Origin: Herbiconiux moechotypicola
GTDB taxonomy: Bacteria > Actinomycetota > Actinomycetes > Actinomycetales > Microbacteriaceae
Direction of reading: 5' to 3'
Length of the DNA: 64,000 nt
NCBI RefSeq assembly: GCF_024979255.1
Contig: NZ_JANLCN010000002.1
Location: 434,001 to 498,000 of the forward strand
Below the pieces are notes generated by a model that was not told where the DNA came from, made no database searches, and saw nothing but the letters and a program-made list of their open reading frames with translations. The position numbers were made by a program, and so were the translations under genes. Positions within the stretch are counted from its first letter, which is position 1. Each line of letters starts with the position of its first letter. Of the stretch, positions 1 through 9,268 are shown piece by piece.

Positions 1-259
1 TTGCGAACGGTGCGGCTCCGGGTGTGGCGGCGGCTGTGTAGGTGGCGGCAGGTGTGGGCGTTGCGGTCGCCGCGGTCACGGTGGAGGCGGCCTCGGCGGC
101 GCTCGCCTCGACAGGGGTGGCATCGGCGACGGCGTCGTCGTGGGCTGCGATGTCGGAGGCGGCGGTGTTGAGGACCGCAGTGTCGGCGGCGGCCGTGTCG
201 AGGGCGGCCGTGTCGAGGGCGGCCTCGTCGAGGACGGTGGTGTCGGTGTCTTTCGTCAT
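1..259 (-). CDS. Partial Ala/Thr/Pro-rich protein, N-terminus only
   Basis: The reading frame starts at ATG 259 and runs off the left edge, giving 86 residues. It begins MTKDTDTTVLDEAALDTAAL and stays rich in Ala, Thr, Asp and Pro throughout, with a short repeat of the DTAAL type. No signal peptide or membrane segment is visible in this part. Such acidic disordered leaders can precede membrane enzymes, but nothing here identifies one. It lies downstream of the LCP gene on the same strand, separated by a strong hairpin at 312-348, so it may have its own promoter. Function unknown. Confidence 0.6.
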   Translation of the reverse strand, partial: MTKDTDTTVLDEAALDTAALDTAAADTAVLNTAASDIAAHDDAVADATPVEASAAEAASTVTAATATPTPAATYTAAATPGAAPFA

Positions 260-311
260 GTCCTCGACGCTACGCGGGCGCCCGGGCCGGGGAGTCCGAC
301 CCCGGCATCAT

Positions 312-348
312 CGCGTGGTACCGCGGGATGAATCCCCGGTACCACGCG
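312..348 (-). terminator. Long hairpin after the LCP gene, probable terminator
   Basis: A 12-bp perfect inverted repeat (CGCGTGGTACCG at 312-323, complement at 337-348) encloses a second, inner 5-bp stem (GGGAT/ATCCC at 325-336). It begins about 12 nt past the stop codon of the LCP gene on the minus strand. There is no T-tract on either side. Terminators lacking a T-tract are common in actinobacteria, so termination is the simplest reading. A protein-binding palindrome is the alternative. Confidence 0.6.
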
Positions 349-359
349 TGCCCCGAGCA

Positions 360-1619
360 CTACCCCCAGAACGCGTTGGCGCAGGTCTGCTCGGCCGCGG
401 TCTGGCCGGTGACGCCCTCGAGCACCTCGGGCGCCGACGTCACGGGCGCATCCGTCGCAGTGGGATCGGCCGGGTCCGTCGTGGTGGTCGGATCCGGCGT
501 CTCCGTGGTGGGATCGGCGACCACAGTCGAGCCCGTTCCCGTGGAGTCCTCGGCAAGTGTGAAGGGCTGGTCGGCGAGGATCTTCGCGAACAGCGCATCC
601 GCCGTCGACTGCACCGGCACGACCTTGCCCGGCCAGTCCGCGTCACCCTGGGCAGGGTACTGCACGAACACGATGTTGTTGAGATCGACGTCTTTCATGG
701 TGAGCGCGAGCGACACCATCGAGTCGAGGCTCGTGAGCGAGGTGGAGAGCTGGATGTTCTGCGCGGCGGCCGAGGCGAGCCCGTACAGCTTCGTGATGTC
801 GGTGAGCGTGTCGGCGCTCTTCAGCGTGCGCGCCATCGACGAGAGGTACTGCTGCTGCGAGGCGATGCGCGCGAGGTCGCTGCCATCGCCGACGCCGTGA
901 CGGTTGCGGAGGAACGCGAGGGCCATCTGCCCCTGGATGACGCTGGTGCCGGCCGGGAGATCGAGGCCGGAGTCCGAGTCGAAGATGGGCTCGACGAGGC
1001 ACACGGGCACGCCGCCGACGGCGTTGGTCATCTCGATCACGCCGTTGAACGAGGTCGCCGCGGCGTAGTTGATGTCGAGGCCCGTGAGGCTCTCGATGGT
1101 GGTGTTGACGCACGCCAGACCGCCTCGGCTGAACGCCTCGTTGAGCGGCTGCGCGCTCATGGCATCGTAGGTCTCGCCGGTCTGCGGGTCGGTGCACTCC
1201 GGATGCGCGATGACGAGGTCGCGCGGAAAGCTCACGACCACCGCGTTCTTGTGGTCGGCGGAGACGTGCAGCAGGATGTTGACGTCGTTCAGCGTCGCGT
1301 CGCGCTCACCATAGGTGTCGCCCTGGTTGGGGTCGTTGTCGGTGCCGATGACGAGCAGGTTGAAGCCGCCCTCGAACGCCCCGAGAACCGGAGGGGCCGC
1401 GATCACCTCGCCGCCGGAGATGTCGACGGCGTTCTCGTTGACCTGCTGAGCGAGGTTCGTGATGGCGTAGGCGGCGACACCGCTCACGCTCACCAGCACG
1501 ACGGCGAGCGCCACGGCGAGGCTCTTCACCACGAGGCCGACGGCCGAGGGCGTGTGCAGGCGGCCGTGACGCACGGGGCCTGACGCGTGACGCCTGGGGC
1601 GTGCGTCGATCTCGCTCAA
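360..1619 (-). CDS. LCP (LytR-CpsA-Psr) family cell-wall glycopolymer ligase
   Basis: Length 419 residues. LCP proteins transfer polyprenyl-linked glycopolymers to peptidoglycan on the outer face of the membrane. One N-terminal membrane segment (SLAVALAVVLVSVSGVAAYA) is followed by the LCP domain: the NLLVIGTDN strand, an Asp and Arg cluster (GERDATLNDVNILLH), VVVSFPRDLVI, and later ALAFLRNRHGVGDGSDLARI, whose arginines bind the pyrophosphate of the lipid donor in this family. A Thr/Pro/Asp-rich tail follows. I place the start at TTG 1619 because GGAGGA lies 8 nt upstream; an ATG at 1664 has no such site. A hairpin follows the gene. The family is secure; the glycopolymer substrate is not known. 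Confidence 0.88.
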   Translation of the reverse strand: MSEIDARPRRHASGPVRHGRLHTPSAVGLVVKSLAVALAVVLVSVSGVAAYAITNLAQQVNENAVDISGGEVIAAPPVLGAFEGGFNLLVIGTDNDPNQGDTYGERDATLNDVNILLHVSADHKNAVVVSFPRDLVIAHPECTDPQTGETYDAMSAQPLNEAFSRGGLACVNTTIESLTGLDINYAAATSFNGVIEMTNAVGGVPVCLVEPIFDSDSGLDLPAGTSVIQGQMALAFLRNRHGVGDGSDLARIASQQQYLSSMARTLKSADTLTDITKLYGLASAAAQNIQLSTSLTSLDSMVSLALTMKDVDLNNIVFVQYPAQGDADWPGKVVPVQSTADALFAKILADQPFTLAEDSTGTGSTVVADPTTETPDPTTTTDPADPTATDAPVTSAPEVLEGVTGQTAAEQTCANAFWG

Positions 1620-1843
1620 ATCAGGAATCCTCCGTGCCGGGCGGTGCGCCCCGGGTCGGCACACCGCTTCGCCGGTCGATACTAGCCGACGCTCATATCA
1701 CGGCACCGAGCACTTTCCCAGCCTCGACACGTGTCTCGGGCCGGCCCACCTCGGGTCTCCCCATCTCGGGCTGGCAGAAATTACACGTACTCAGGCAGTG
1801 CTGCCACTCGTGGCGCGAACGCGATGCTCATAGCGTTGCTGCC

Positions 1844-2083
1844 ATGACCATCGCACTCGTGTTCTTCGTCCTCCTCGCCCTCGCGGGCATCGTCGGCACC
1901 CTCGTCGAGCTGCGTCGCGACGGGCACCGCCGCGTGCCCACCCGCCCGACTGCGGCGACCCGCTCCGAGACACCCGCTGAGCTTGCCGAGCCCTCCGAGC
2001 CCGTCGTGTCCGCCCGTGCCACCGTGCGCACTCGACGCGCCCCCGCTCGCGCCACGGCCACCGCCCGCCGCACCGTGGTCTAA
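1844..2083 (+). CDS. Small single-pass membrane protein
   Basis: Length 79 residues. It starts MTIALVFFVLLALAGIVGTL, a clear membrane segment, followed by a basic, Arg/Pro/Ala-rich cytoplasmic tail (VELRRDGHRR, then ARATVRTRR). No domain is recognised. TAGCGT at 1831-1836 ends 7 nt before the ATG, so the mRNA may be leaderless. The stop codon lies only 7 nt before the GTG of the Lrp regulator, and the -10-like hexamer of that gene overlaps the stop. The 224 nt before it (1620-1843), back to the LCP start, hold no other gene I can support. Confidence 0.55.
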   Translation: MTIALVFFVLLALAGIVGTLVELRRDGHRRVPTRPTAATRSETPAELAEPSEPVVSARATVRTRRAPARATATARRTVV

Positions 2084-2090
2084 TGGTGCC

Positions 2091-2606
2091 GTGGAGCTCG
2101 AGGCCGTCGACGTGATCGATCGCAAGATCATCGATCAGCTCCGCCTCGACGGCCGCCGCTCCTTCGGCCAGATCGCCCGCTACGTCGGCCTCTCCGAGGG
2201 CAGTGTGCGCCAGCGCTACAACCGCCTCCTGGCCCTCGGCGTGGTGCAGGTGGTGGGCATGCCCAACAGCACTCGCCTCGGCTACGTGGAAGCGCACCTC
2301 TCCATCCGCGTGCGCGGCGCCACCGTCGAGCACGTGGCGCGGGCGCTCGCCGCCCTTCCCGAGGTGAAGTACGTGGGGGCGTGCATCGGCTCCTACGACC
2401 TCAGCGCCGACGTGCGCTGCGCCGACCAGGCCGGCATGAACAGCTTCCTCGCCGACACGGTGCGGTCGATCACCGGGGTGGACACCCTCGAGACCGCCGC
2501 CGTGCTCGAGGTGATCAAAGACGAGTACCTCTGGTCGGGCTTCCGCGAGCCTGTCGGCCGGCCTACCCGCCCGCATCCGTCGGCCGGCTCCGTGAGCCGC
2601 CCGTAA
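2091..2606 (+). CDS. Lrp/AsnC family transcriptional regulator (first copy)
   Basis: Length 171 residues. An N-terminal winged helix (VDVIDRKIIDQLRLDGRRSF, with helix-turn-helix IARYVGLSEGSVRQRYNRL) precedes the RAM ligand domain, which has the usual strands (VVQVVGMPNSTRLGYVEAHL) and a VKYVGACIGSYDL segment. Lrp proteins sense amino acids or related metabolites. Start GTG 2091 is chosen because TCTAAT at 2079-2084 ends 6 nt upstream, a five-of-six match to the -10 consensus; a start at GTG 2112 is possible. The 3' end overlaps the 3' end of a second Lrp gene on the other strand by 44 bp. Its target is unknown; the nearby polyamine genes are candidates. Confidence 0.85.
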   Translation: MELEAVDVIDRKIIDQLRLDGRRSFGQIARYVGLSEGSVRQRYNRLLALGVVQVVGMPNSTRLGYVEAHLSIRVRGATVEHVARALAALPEVKYVGACIGSYDLSADVRCADQAGMNSFLADTVRSITGVDTLETAAVLEVIKDEYLWSGFREPVGRPTRPHPSAGSVSRP

Positions 2607-3090
2607 CCGCCCCGCCCACCGCTCGCTCGCCCGACTGGTCGCGCAGCCCGTTCCACGAGTAGTCCTTGTACAGCCGCGTGAGCACGAACTGGTCGATGCG
2701 CACCACCCCCGGGGTGCGCCGGATGTCGTCGAGCAGGTCGGCGAGCTGCCCCAGATCGCGCGGGGTGGCTTCGAGGTAGATGTCGTGCGCTCCCGAGGTG
2801 AGCGCCACATGCCCGATCATCGGCAGGCTGGTGAGCGACTTCGCCACGTTGCGCGGGCTCAGCCCGTGCACGGTGAGCAGCAACCGCACCGACTGGTGAC
2901 CCAGCGTGAGCGGGTTGCACAGCGCGACGATGCGCAGCGTGCCGTTCGAGGTGAGCCTCTGGATGCGCGCCCGCACGGTCGCCTCCGACACCCCCACGAT
3001 CGAGGCGATGTCGGTGTAGGCGCGCCGGCCGTCCTCGCCGAGCAGCTCGACGAGGCGTCGGTCCAGATCGTCGGCGGCCACGACACCCAT
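2563..3090 (-). CDS. Lrp/AsnC family transcriptional regulator (second copy)
   Basis: Length 175 residues. It starts MGVVAADDLDRRLVELLGED and has the helix-turn-helix IASIVGVSEATVRARIQRL, then the RAM domain (TLRIVALCNPLTLGHQSVRL, then GHVALTSGAHDIYLEATP). It is only distantly similar to the convergent Lrp gene, so this is not a recent duplication. The last 44 bp are shared tail to tail. A perfect 18-bp tandem duplication lies 12-47 bp upstream of the start. Located at the end of the leftward polyamine and fusion-enzyme gene row, it may sense a product of that pathway; this is inference. Confidence 0.85.
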   Translation of the reverse strand: MGVVAADDLDRRLVELLGEDGRRAYTDIASIVGVSEATVRARIQRLTSNGTLRIVALCNPLTLGHQSVRLLLTVHGLSPRNVAKSLTSLPMIGHVALTSGAHDIYLEATPRDLGQLADLLDDIRRTPGVVRIDQFVLTRLYKDYSWNGLRDQSGERAVGGAVTGGSRSRPTDAGG

Positions 3091-3101
3091 TCTCGCGCGG
3101 G

Positions 3102-3137
3102 AACGGGCCCGGGTCAGCCAACGGGCCCGGGTCAGCC
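3102..3137. repeat. Perfect 18-bp tandem duplication
   Basis: Two abutting identical copies of an 18-bp unit containing ACGGGCCCGGGTCAGCC lie at 3102-3119 and 3120-3137. The second copy contains the stop codon of the hypothetical gene at 3132-3629; the first carries the same TGA again on the minus strand. The repeat fills the short gap in front of the second Lrp gene, so it may also alter that promoter. It looks like recent replication slippage. Confidence 0.8.
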
Positions 3138-3629
3138 CTCGAGCAGTCCCAGCACGACCTTGTCGCCCGCCGACTGCGCCGAGAGCCACGACACCGAGCC
3201 GTGCAGCTCGACGGTGGCGCCGGATGCGGGCTCGGTGAGGGTGAGGATGCGGCTGAGCCCGACCTTCGAGACGGTCGCGGTGGTGGTCGACCGCGGGAAC
3301 GACGCGACCACCGTCTGCAGCCGGCCCCCGGTGTCGCGGTTGAGCAGGTGGATGGTGTCGGCGGTGACGGCGACGAGCATCTTCACGGTGACGCCCTGCG
3401 CCTCGGCCGCCGAGTGGGTGGCGGCGAGACCGCCGAGCCCGGCCCCGAGCGCTCCGCTAAGCACATCGTCGACCGCCACCGCGCCCGCGAGGCCGCCCAC
3501 CACGCCGCCTGCCAGGTGCGCCCCGCGGAGCGACGCCAGGCCGAAATGCCCCGCCGCCACGACCTTCTCGCCGTCGCCGAGCAGCCCTTCGGCCTCGGCG
3601 ATCAGTGCGGCCTCGCTGGAGTCTGCCAT
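3132..3629 (-). CDS. Hypothetical protein with Gly/Ala-rich segment
   Basis: Length 165 residues. An acidic N-terminus (MADSSEAALIAEAEGLLGDG) leads into a Gly/Ala/Leu-rich stretch (LAGGVVGGLAGAVAVDD) that could insert into or lie on a membrane, then beta-strand-like sequence ending STTTATVSKVGLSRILTLTE. The second half resembles domains that test a substrate against the membrane (PH-like), but this is weak. ATG 3629 is preceded by GAGG at 5 nt; an upstream ATG at 3689 is less likely. Same strand as the fusion enzyme 67 bp upstream. Function unknown. Confidence 0.55.
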   Translation of the reverse strand: MADSSEAALIAEAEGLLGDGEKVVAAGHFGLASLRGAHLAGGVVGGLAGAVAVDDVLSGALGAGLGGLAATHSAAEAQGVTVKMLVAVTADTIHLLNRDTGGRLQTVVASFPRSTTTATVSKVGLSRILTLTEPASGATVELHGSVSWLSAQSAGDKVVLGLLEG

Positions 3630-3696
3630 GGGGTCCTCGTCTCGTGCGGCGGTGGCGGCCTGGCGCTCGGGTCGCGCCTCCGGGTTCACTGCAAGG

Positions 3697-5127
3697 CTAT
3701 CGACCCTGTTCGAGGCGCCGCGCCAGCTCCACCATCGCGGCGTTGTCGGGGGCGAACGACCCGTCGTCGAGCGTGAGCATGTCTTCGAACCCCACCCGCA
3801 CCTCGGCGCCGTCGTCGAGCGCGGCTCGCACGAGCGGCCAGGCGGTCGCGTCGTAGCCGTGGTACAGCAGCGGTGTGGTCACTCCCGCGGCGCGCACCGC
3901 GGCGGCGATGGCGCGGGCGTGGGCGACGGCCTCGGCCGGGTCTTCGTCCTCGGGTTCGATGAGGATGCGCACGTTGCGGTGCAGCGTCGGCGACGCGAGC
4001 AGGGCGGGCACCTCGTCGAGGTGCCACACGGCGCTCTCGAGCACCATGCCGCGGGCGAGCACGAGTTCGGCGGCCTCGGCGGCCCCCTCCTCCGAGAACG
4101 CGACGGAGGCGAAGTCGGGCAGGGCGTCGGCCGGCCATGCGGCCAGGTGCCGCATGCGCTCCTCGTGGCCCGAACACGTCCAGAGCCCGGTGGTGGTGCC
4201 GACGACGATCGACGGGTCGGCCGCCTTGACGGCGCGCACCATGGCGGCGACGGCGTCGGGCGCGATGGTCTGGCCGCCGTCGGGGGTGCGCACGTGGGCG
4301 TGCACCACGTCGGCTCCGGCGGCGACGGATGCGCGTGCCGCGTCGGCGATCTCGGCGTCGGTGAGCGGGATGGAGGGGTGCTCGGTGCGGGTGCGGCCGC
4401 CGTTCACCGCGGCCTTCACGAGGGTGCGGGCGGCGGCAGACGTGGCGGCGGCCGGGACGGTGGCCGTGAAGCCTCGCACCGCATCCGACGCCCCGGTCAA
4501 CTCGCCCAGGCGGGCGCCTTGGCGCAGCTCCTCGACCAGGTCGGGCTCCTCGGCGTCGTCGGCGAGCGCGGTGTCGATGAGCGCGGCCACGACGGAGGGT
4601 GTGCCGAAGAACACGCCGTTGCGGTCGGCGAGCACGACGTCGCCCGGCGACACCGTCACCCCGCCGCACACGACGGGCACGTTCACGCCGCCCGCGTCGA
4701 CGGAGAGCAGCTTCGTGGTGAGCACGCTCGAGCCCCGCGCATACACCGGCAGGCCGAAGTGCTCCACCTCGTCGAGGTCGGTCACCACGCCGTCGACGAT
4801 CACGCCGGCGGCTCCGCGGAGGGCCAGCGTGGCGGCGAGCACCTCGCCGACGGGCGCGTGCCGGGTGTCGCCGCCGGTGTCGATGACGAACACGTCTCCG
4901 GGCTCGCACCAGCCGGCGGCGTGGTGCAGCACGGTGGAGTCCTGGGCGGTGATGCGTACGGTGACGGCGCGGCCGACCACGCGAGCGGTGCCGGCGAGGC
5001 GGCGGATGCCGAAGTCGGCGAACCCCTCCTCGAGGTAGTGGCCGAGCGTGGGGAACGAGACGCGGGAGAGCTTCTCGAGCAGCTCGGGGTCGAGCGGCTC
5101 GGGGGCGGGGCCGGCGTGGAAGGGCAT
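3697..5127 (-). CDS. Fusion enzyme: RraA-like aldolase domain plus BKACE (beta-keto acid cleavage) domain
   Basis: Length 476 residues. Residues about 1-215 are RraA-like (4-hydroxy-4-methyl-2-oxoglutarate aldolase / oxaloacetate decarboxylase family): PTLGHYLEEGFADFGIRR, GEVLAATLALRGAAGVIVDG, then VVTDLDEV. The family normally has Arg-Asp after DGxx; here it is Thr-Asp. The remainder is BKACE/DUF849: LVKAAVNGGRTRTEHPSIPL, the zinc-type HxH in GADVVHAHVR, GTTTGLW and VRVGFEDML. BKACE enzymes join a beta-keto acid with acetyl-CoA to give acetoacetate and a new CoA ester. ATG 5127 has GGAG 7 nt upstream and is preferred to GTG 5163. It lies 70 bp downstream of the nitrilase of the polyamine operon. 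The two families are usually separate proteins. The substrate is unknown. Confidence 0.8.
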   Translation of the reverse strand: MPFHAGPAPEPLDPELLEKLSRVSFPTLGHYLEEGFADFGIRRLAGTARVVGRAVTVRITAQDSTVLHHAAGWCEPGDVFVIDTGGDTRHAPVGEVLAATLALRGAAGVIVDGVVTDLDEVEHFGLPVYARGSSVLTTKLLSVDAGGVNVPVVCGGVTVSPGDVVLADRNGVFFGTPSVVAALIDTALADDAEEPDLVEELRQGARLGELTGASDAVRGFTATVPAAATSAAARTLVKAAVNGGRTRTEHPSIPLTDAEIADAARASVAAGADVVHAHVRTPDGGQTIAPDAVAAMVRAVKAADPSIVVGTTTGLWTCSGHEERMRHLAAWPADALPDFASVAFSEEGAAEAAELVLARGMVLESAVWHLDEVPALLASPTLHRNVRILIEPEDEDPAEAVAHARAIAAAVRAAGVTTPLLYHGYDATAWPLVRAALDDGAEVRVGFEDMLTLDDGSFAPDNAAMVELARRLEQGR

Positions 5128-5197
5128 GGTGGGACTCCGGGGTGGTGCGGGTTGGGTGGTCACGCGGTCGGGTGAGCGCGGGGCGGGGCGGCAGCGC

Positions 5198-6015
5198 TCA
5201 GGCGGGCAGCGGCTGCACCTCGACGGTGGAGAGGAGGCGCCGATTCGCCAGCGCGGGCAGGCTCTCGCGCACCTCGGCGGTGCGGTCGAGGGAGAGCTCG
5301 ACGAGGGCGATCCCGGCCCGCACGGGGCCGAGCCCGGCGCGTTCGACGCCGAGCGGGTCGACCACGAGGCTGTTGCCGATGCAGTCGGGCGACGACGACG
5401 AGGAGGCGAGCACCCAGCAGGTGTTCTCGATGGCCCTGGCCTTCACCAGGGTCGACCAGTGCTCCTCTTTGCGAGCGCCGGCCACCCACGCGGCCGACAC
5501 CGAGAGCACGTCGGCACCGCGCGCCACGAGATCGCGGCTGAGCTCGGGGAAGCGGATGTCGTAGCAATTGACCAGGCCCAGTGCGACGCCCTCGATCATG
5601 ACGACGGGTGGCAGTTCGGTGCCCCCGGTGACGTAGTCGCTCTCCCGGTACGAGAACGCGTCGTAGAGGTGCAGCTTGCGGTACGACTCGACGACCTCGC
5701 CGCGCGGGTTCACCACGACGAGCGTGTTGTAGGGGCGGTCGCTGCCGCTCGGCTCGTAGCCGCCGGCGATGATCCACAGCTCGTGCTCCACCGCGAGCAC
5801 CGAGAGCTGGGCGAGGAAGAGGGGCCACTCGTTCTCCACGACCTCCCGCAGCGACCCCTCCACGTCGCCGGCCAGCAGCATGGCCTCCTCGGGGAAGACG
5901 ACGAGCCGTGCGCCCGCACCGGCCGCCTCGGCGGCCAGCGCGGAGAGCGTCTCGCGGTTCGCGACGGCGTCGGTGGTGGGGGCGAGCTGCGCCACGGCGG
6001 CGACGAGCGCGGGGT

Positions 6016-6019
<4 letters not shown>
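5198..6019 (-). CDS. Nitrilase-superfamily carbon-nitrogen hydrolase
   Basis: Length 273 residues. The Glu-Lys-Cys triad is visible: Glu in VVFPEEAML, Lys in ESYRKLHLYDAFSYRES and Cys in LGLVNCYDIRFPE. Members hydrolyse C-N bonds of amides or carbamoyl compounds. The ATG overlaps the potA stop as ATGA, so it is co-translated with the polyamine transporter. This context fits an amidase acting on an acylated or carbamoylated amine such as N-carbamoylputrescine; an omega-amidase or the related RamA-type amidase is also possible. The superfamily is certain, the substrate inferred only from position. Confidence 0.85.
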
Positions 6020-7263
<1,244 letters not shown>

Positions 7264-7306
7264 GGTTCTGCCTTCCAGAGGACGGATGTGCGCGGAACGG
7301 GCGTGC

Positions 7307-8377
7307 CTAGGAGGCGCGCACCCGGGTCCAGCCGTCCTGGAAGTACGCCAGCGCGTCTCCCGGGTCGACGATGAACTCCGACTTCACGAGCGAGTCGGCC
7401 GGAGCGTAGATGGCGGGGTTCTCCACCTGCGACTGGTCGGCGACCAGCGGCAGTGCGGCCTCGTTGGTGGACGCGAGCGACGCCTCGTCGGTGAGCAGTG
7501 CGGCCACCTCGGGGCGGAGGGTGTAGTTCAGCCACTGGTAGGCCGCATCCTCATTGGAGGTGCCCTTCACGATCGAGAAGCTGTCGGTCCAGAGCGTGCC
7601 GCCCTCTTCGGGGATGATGTAGTGCACGTCGGGGTTGGCCTCGACGGCCTTGGCCGCGGTGGTGCCCGAGTAGGCCTCGGCGATGCAGGCATCGCCGGTG
7701 CCCACGAGGTCGGCGTAGTTGGTGCTGTTGTAGCCGCCGAGGAGGGGCTTCTGCTCGAGCAGCGAGTCGGTCGCGGTCTCGATCTCGGCCTGGTCGGTGG
7801 TGGTGGCGGAGAGGCCGTTCACCTGCAGGCCCGCGATGTAGGCCGAGAGCATGTTGTCGAGCATGTAGACCTTGCCGGTGAACTCCGGGTCCCACATGTC
7901 GGCCCAGCCGGTGATCTCGCGGCCGGTGCAGGCCTCGTTGTAGAGGATGCCGGTGGTGCCCCAGGCCCACGGGATGCTGTGGGCGTTGCCCGGGTCGAAC
8001 GAGGGGTCGACGAACTTCTCGGCGAGGTTGTCGAAGCCCTCGAGCTTCGATTGGTCGATCTCGGCCACGAGGTCGCGCTCCACCATGAGCTGCACGGCGT
8101 ACTGGCTGGGCTCGACCACGTCGTAGCCCGAGTTGCCGGCGGCGAGCTTGGAGATCATGGTCTCGTTGCTGTCGAAGGTGTCGACGGTCACCTGGATGCC
8201 GGTCTCCTCCTCGAAGCCCGAGATGACCGAGTCGGGGATCTCGCCCGCCCAGGCGTAGATGCTGAGCGTGCCGTCGCCGGCGGCGCCGGTGCTGGAGGCG
8301 TCGCCCGACGAGCAGGCGGTGAGCACGGTGGCGGAGGCCACGGCCACGGCCGCGAGGGCCAGTGCTGTCTTCTTCAT
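7307..8377 (-). CDS. potD: Polyamine-type ABC substrate-binding lipoprotein
   Basis: Length 356 residues. The signal peptide MKKTALALAAVAVASATVLT ends in the lipobox LTAC, so the mature protein should be anchored to the outer face of the membrane. The PotD fold is clear: LSIYAWAGEIPDSVISGFEE, GYDVVEPSQYAVQLMVERDL, SIPWAWGTTGILYN, LWTDSFSIVKG and a C-terminal PGDALAYFQDGWTRVRAS. AAGG lies 7 nt before the ATG. The preceding potC stop is 99 nt away. Putrescine or spermidine is the expected ligand given the divergent putrescine oxidase; GABA or a related amine remains possible. Confidence 0.9.
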   Translation of the reverse strand: MKKTALALAAVAVASATVLTACSSGDASSTGAAGDGTLSIYAWAGEIPDSVISGFEEETGIQVTVDTFDSNETMISKLAAGNSGYDVVEPSQYAVQLMVERDLVAEIDQSKLEGFDNLAEKFVDPSFDPGNAHSIPWAWGTTGILYNEACTGREITGWADMWDPEFTGKVYMLDNMLSAYIAGLQVNGLSATTTDQAEIETATDSLLEQKPLLGGYNSTNYADLVGTGDACIAEAYSGTTAAKAVEANPDVHYIIPEEGGTLWTDSFSIVKGTSNEDAAYQWLNYTLRPEVAALLTDEASLASTNEAALPLVADQSQVENPAIYAPADSLVKSEFIVDPGDALAYFQDGWTRVRAS

Positions 8378-8476
8378 GATGGGACCTTCGTGTTCGGGAT
8401 GATGGATGGAGCGGGAGGGGTGGAGCAGGGGGAGTGGTGCGGGTGGTGCGGGGCCCGGTTCGGAGCGGGGGGAGGT

Positions 8477-9268
8477 CTACGAACCGGGGGACTGAGGGCC
8501 GGCAAGGATGCGGCGCATCTGCGAGACGCCCACGACGAGGATGACGCCGAGGGTCGCCACGACCAGCAGGGTGCCGAGCGCGTTGAGCTCGGGGGTGAGG
8601 CCGGTGCGCAGCGTGGAGTAGATGCGCAGCGGGAGCGTCGTGGTGCCGACGCCGGCGGTGAAGGTGGAGATGACGATGTTCGAGAACGAGGTGGTGAAGC
8701 TCAGCAGGAAGGCGGCGAGGATGCTCGGCCGCAGCAGGGGGAACAGCACCCGCCGGAAGGTGACCCAGGGCGACGCCCCGAGATCGGTCGCGGCCTCGGA
8801 GAGGCTCGGGTCGAGCGACGACATCGCGCCCAGGAGCACGAGGGTGGCCAGCGGCAGCGTGATGACCACGTGCCCGAGCACCAGCGTGAGAAGGCCCGTG
8901 GGCACGTTCGCCGTGCTGAACACCGTGAGCAGCGCCACGCCGAGCACGATCTCGGGCACGATCAGTGGGATGAGGATGGCCCCCACGAAGAACGCGCGCC
9001 CCTTCACCCGGAACCGCACCAGTGCGAACGCCGTGAGGAAGCCGATCACGGTGGCCGCGAGAGCCGCGATGAGGCCCACCACCGCGCTGGTGCGCAGCGA
9101 GTCGAGCAGCATCTCGTCGCGGAACAGCTCGGCGTACCAGCCCAGGGTGAACCCGTCGAACCGGTAGCTCACCTCGGAGGAGTTGAACGAGTAGATGATC
9201 AGTGCGGCGATCGGCAGGTAGAGGAACACGAACACGAGTCGTGCGATCCAGGAGGTCAGGCGGTCCAT
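8477..9268 (-). CDS. potC: Polyamine ABC transporter permease, PotC type
   Basis: Length 263 residues with six predicted membrane helices, beginning RLVFVFLYLPIAALIIYSFN. The cytoplasmic EAA loop is seen as EAATDLGASPWVTFRRVLFP, the contact site for the ATPase. The start ATG shares one base with the potB stop (TGATG), indicating coupled translation. It pairs with the PotB-type permease immediately upstream. Confidence 0.92.
   Translation of the reverse strand: MDRLTSWIARLVFVFLYLPIAALIIYSFNSSEVSYRFDGFTLGWYAELFRDEMLLDSLRTSAVVGLIAALAATVIGFLTAFALVRFRVKGRAFFVGAILIPLIVPEIVLGVALLTVFSTANVPTGLLTLVLGHVVITLPLATLVLLGAMSSLDPSLSEAATDLGASPWVTFRRVLFPLLRPSILAAFLLSFTTSFSNIVISTFTAGVGTTTLPLRIYSTLRTGLTPELNALGTLLVVATLGVILVVGVSQMRRILAGPQSPGS

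Noticed and set aside
42-1583. A 513-codon open frame on the plus strand
   Set aside because: Antisense to the LCP gene, which has all family motifs and a strong Shine-Dalgarno site.
2785-5175. A 796-codon open frame on the plus strand
   Set aside because: Antisense to the Lrp, hypothetical and fusion-enzyme genes; composition and lack of any motif mark it as a shadow.
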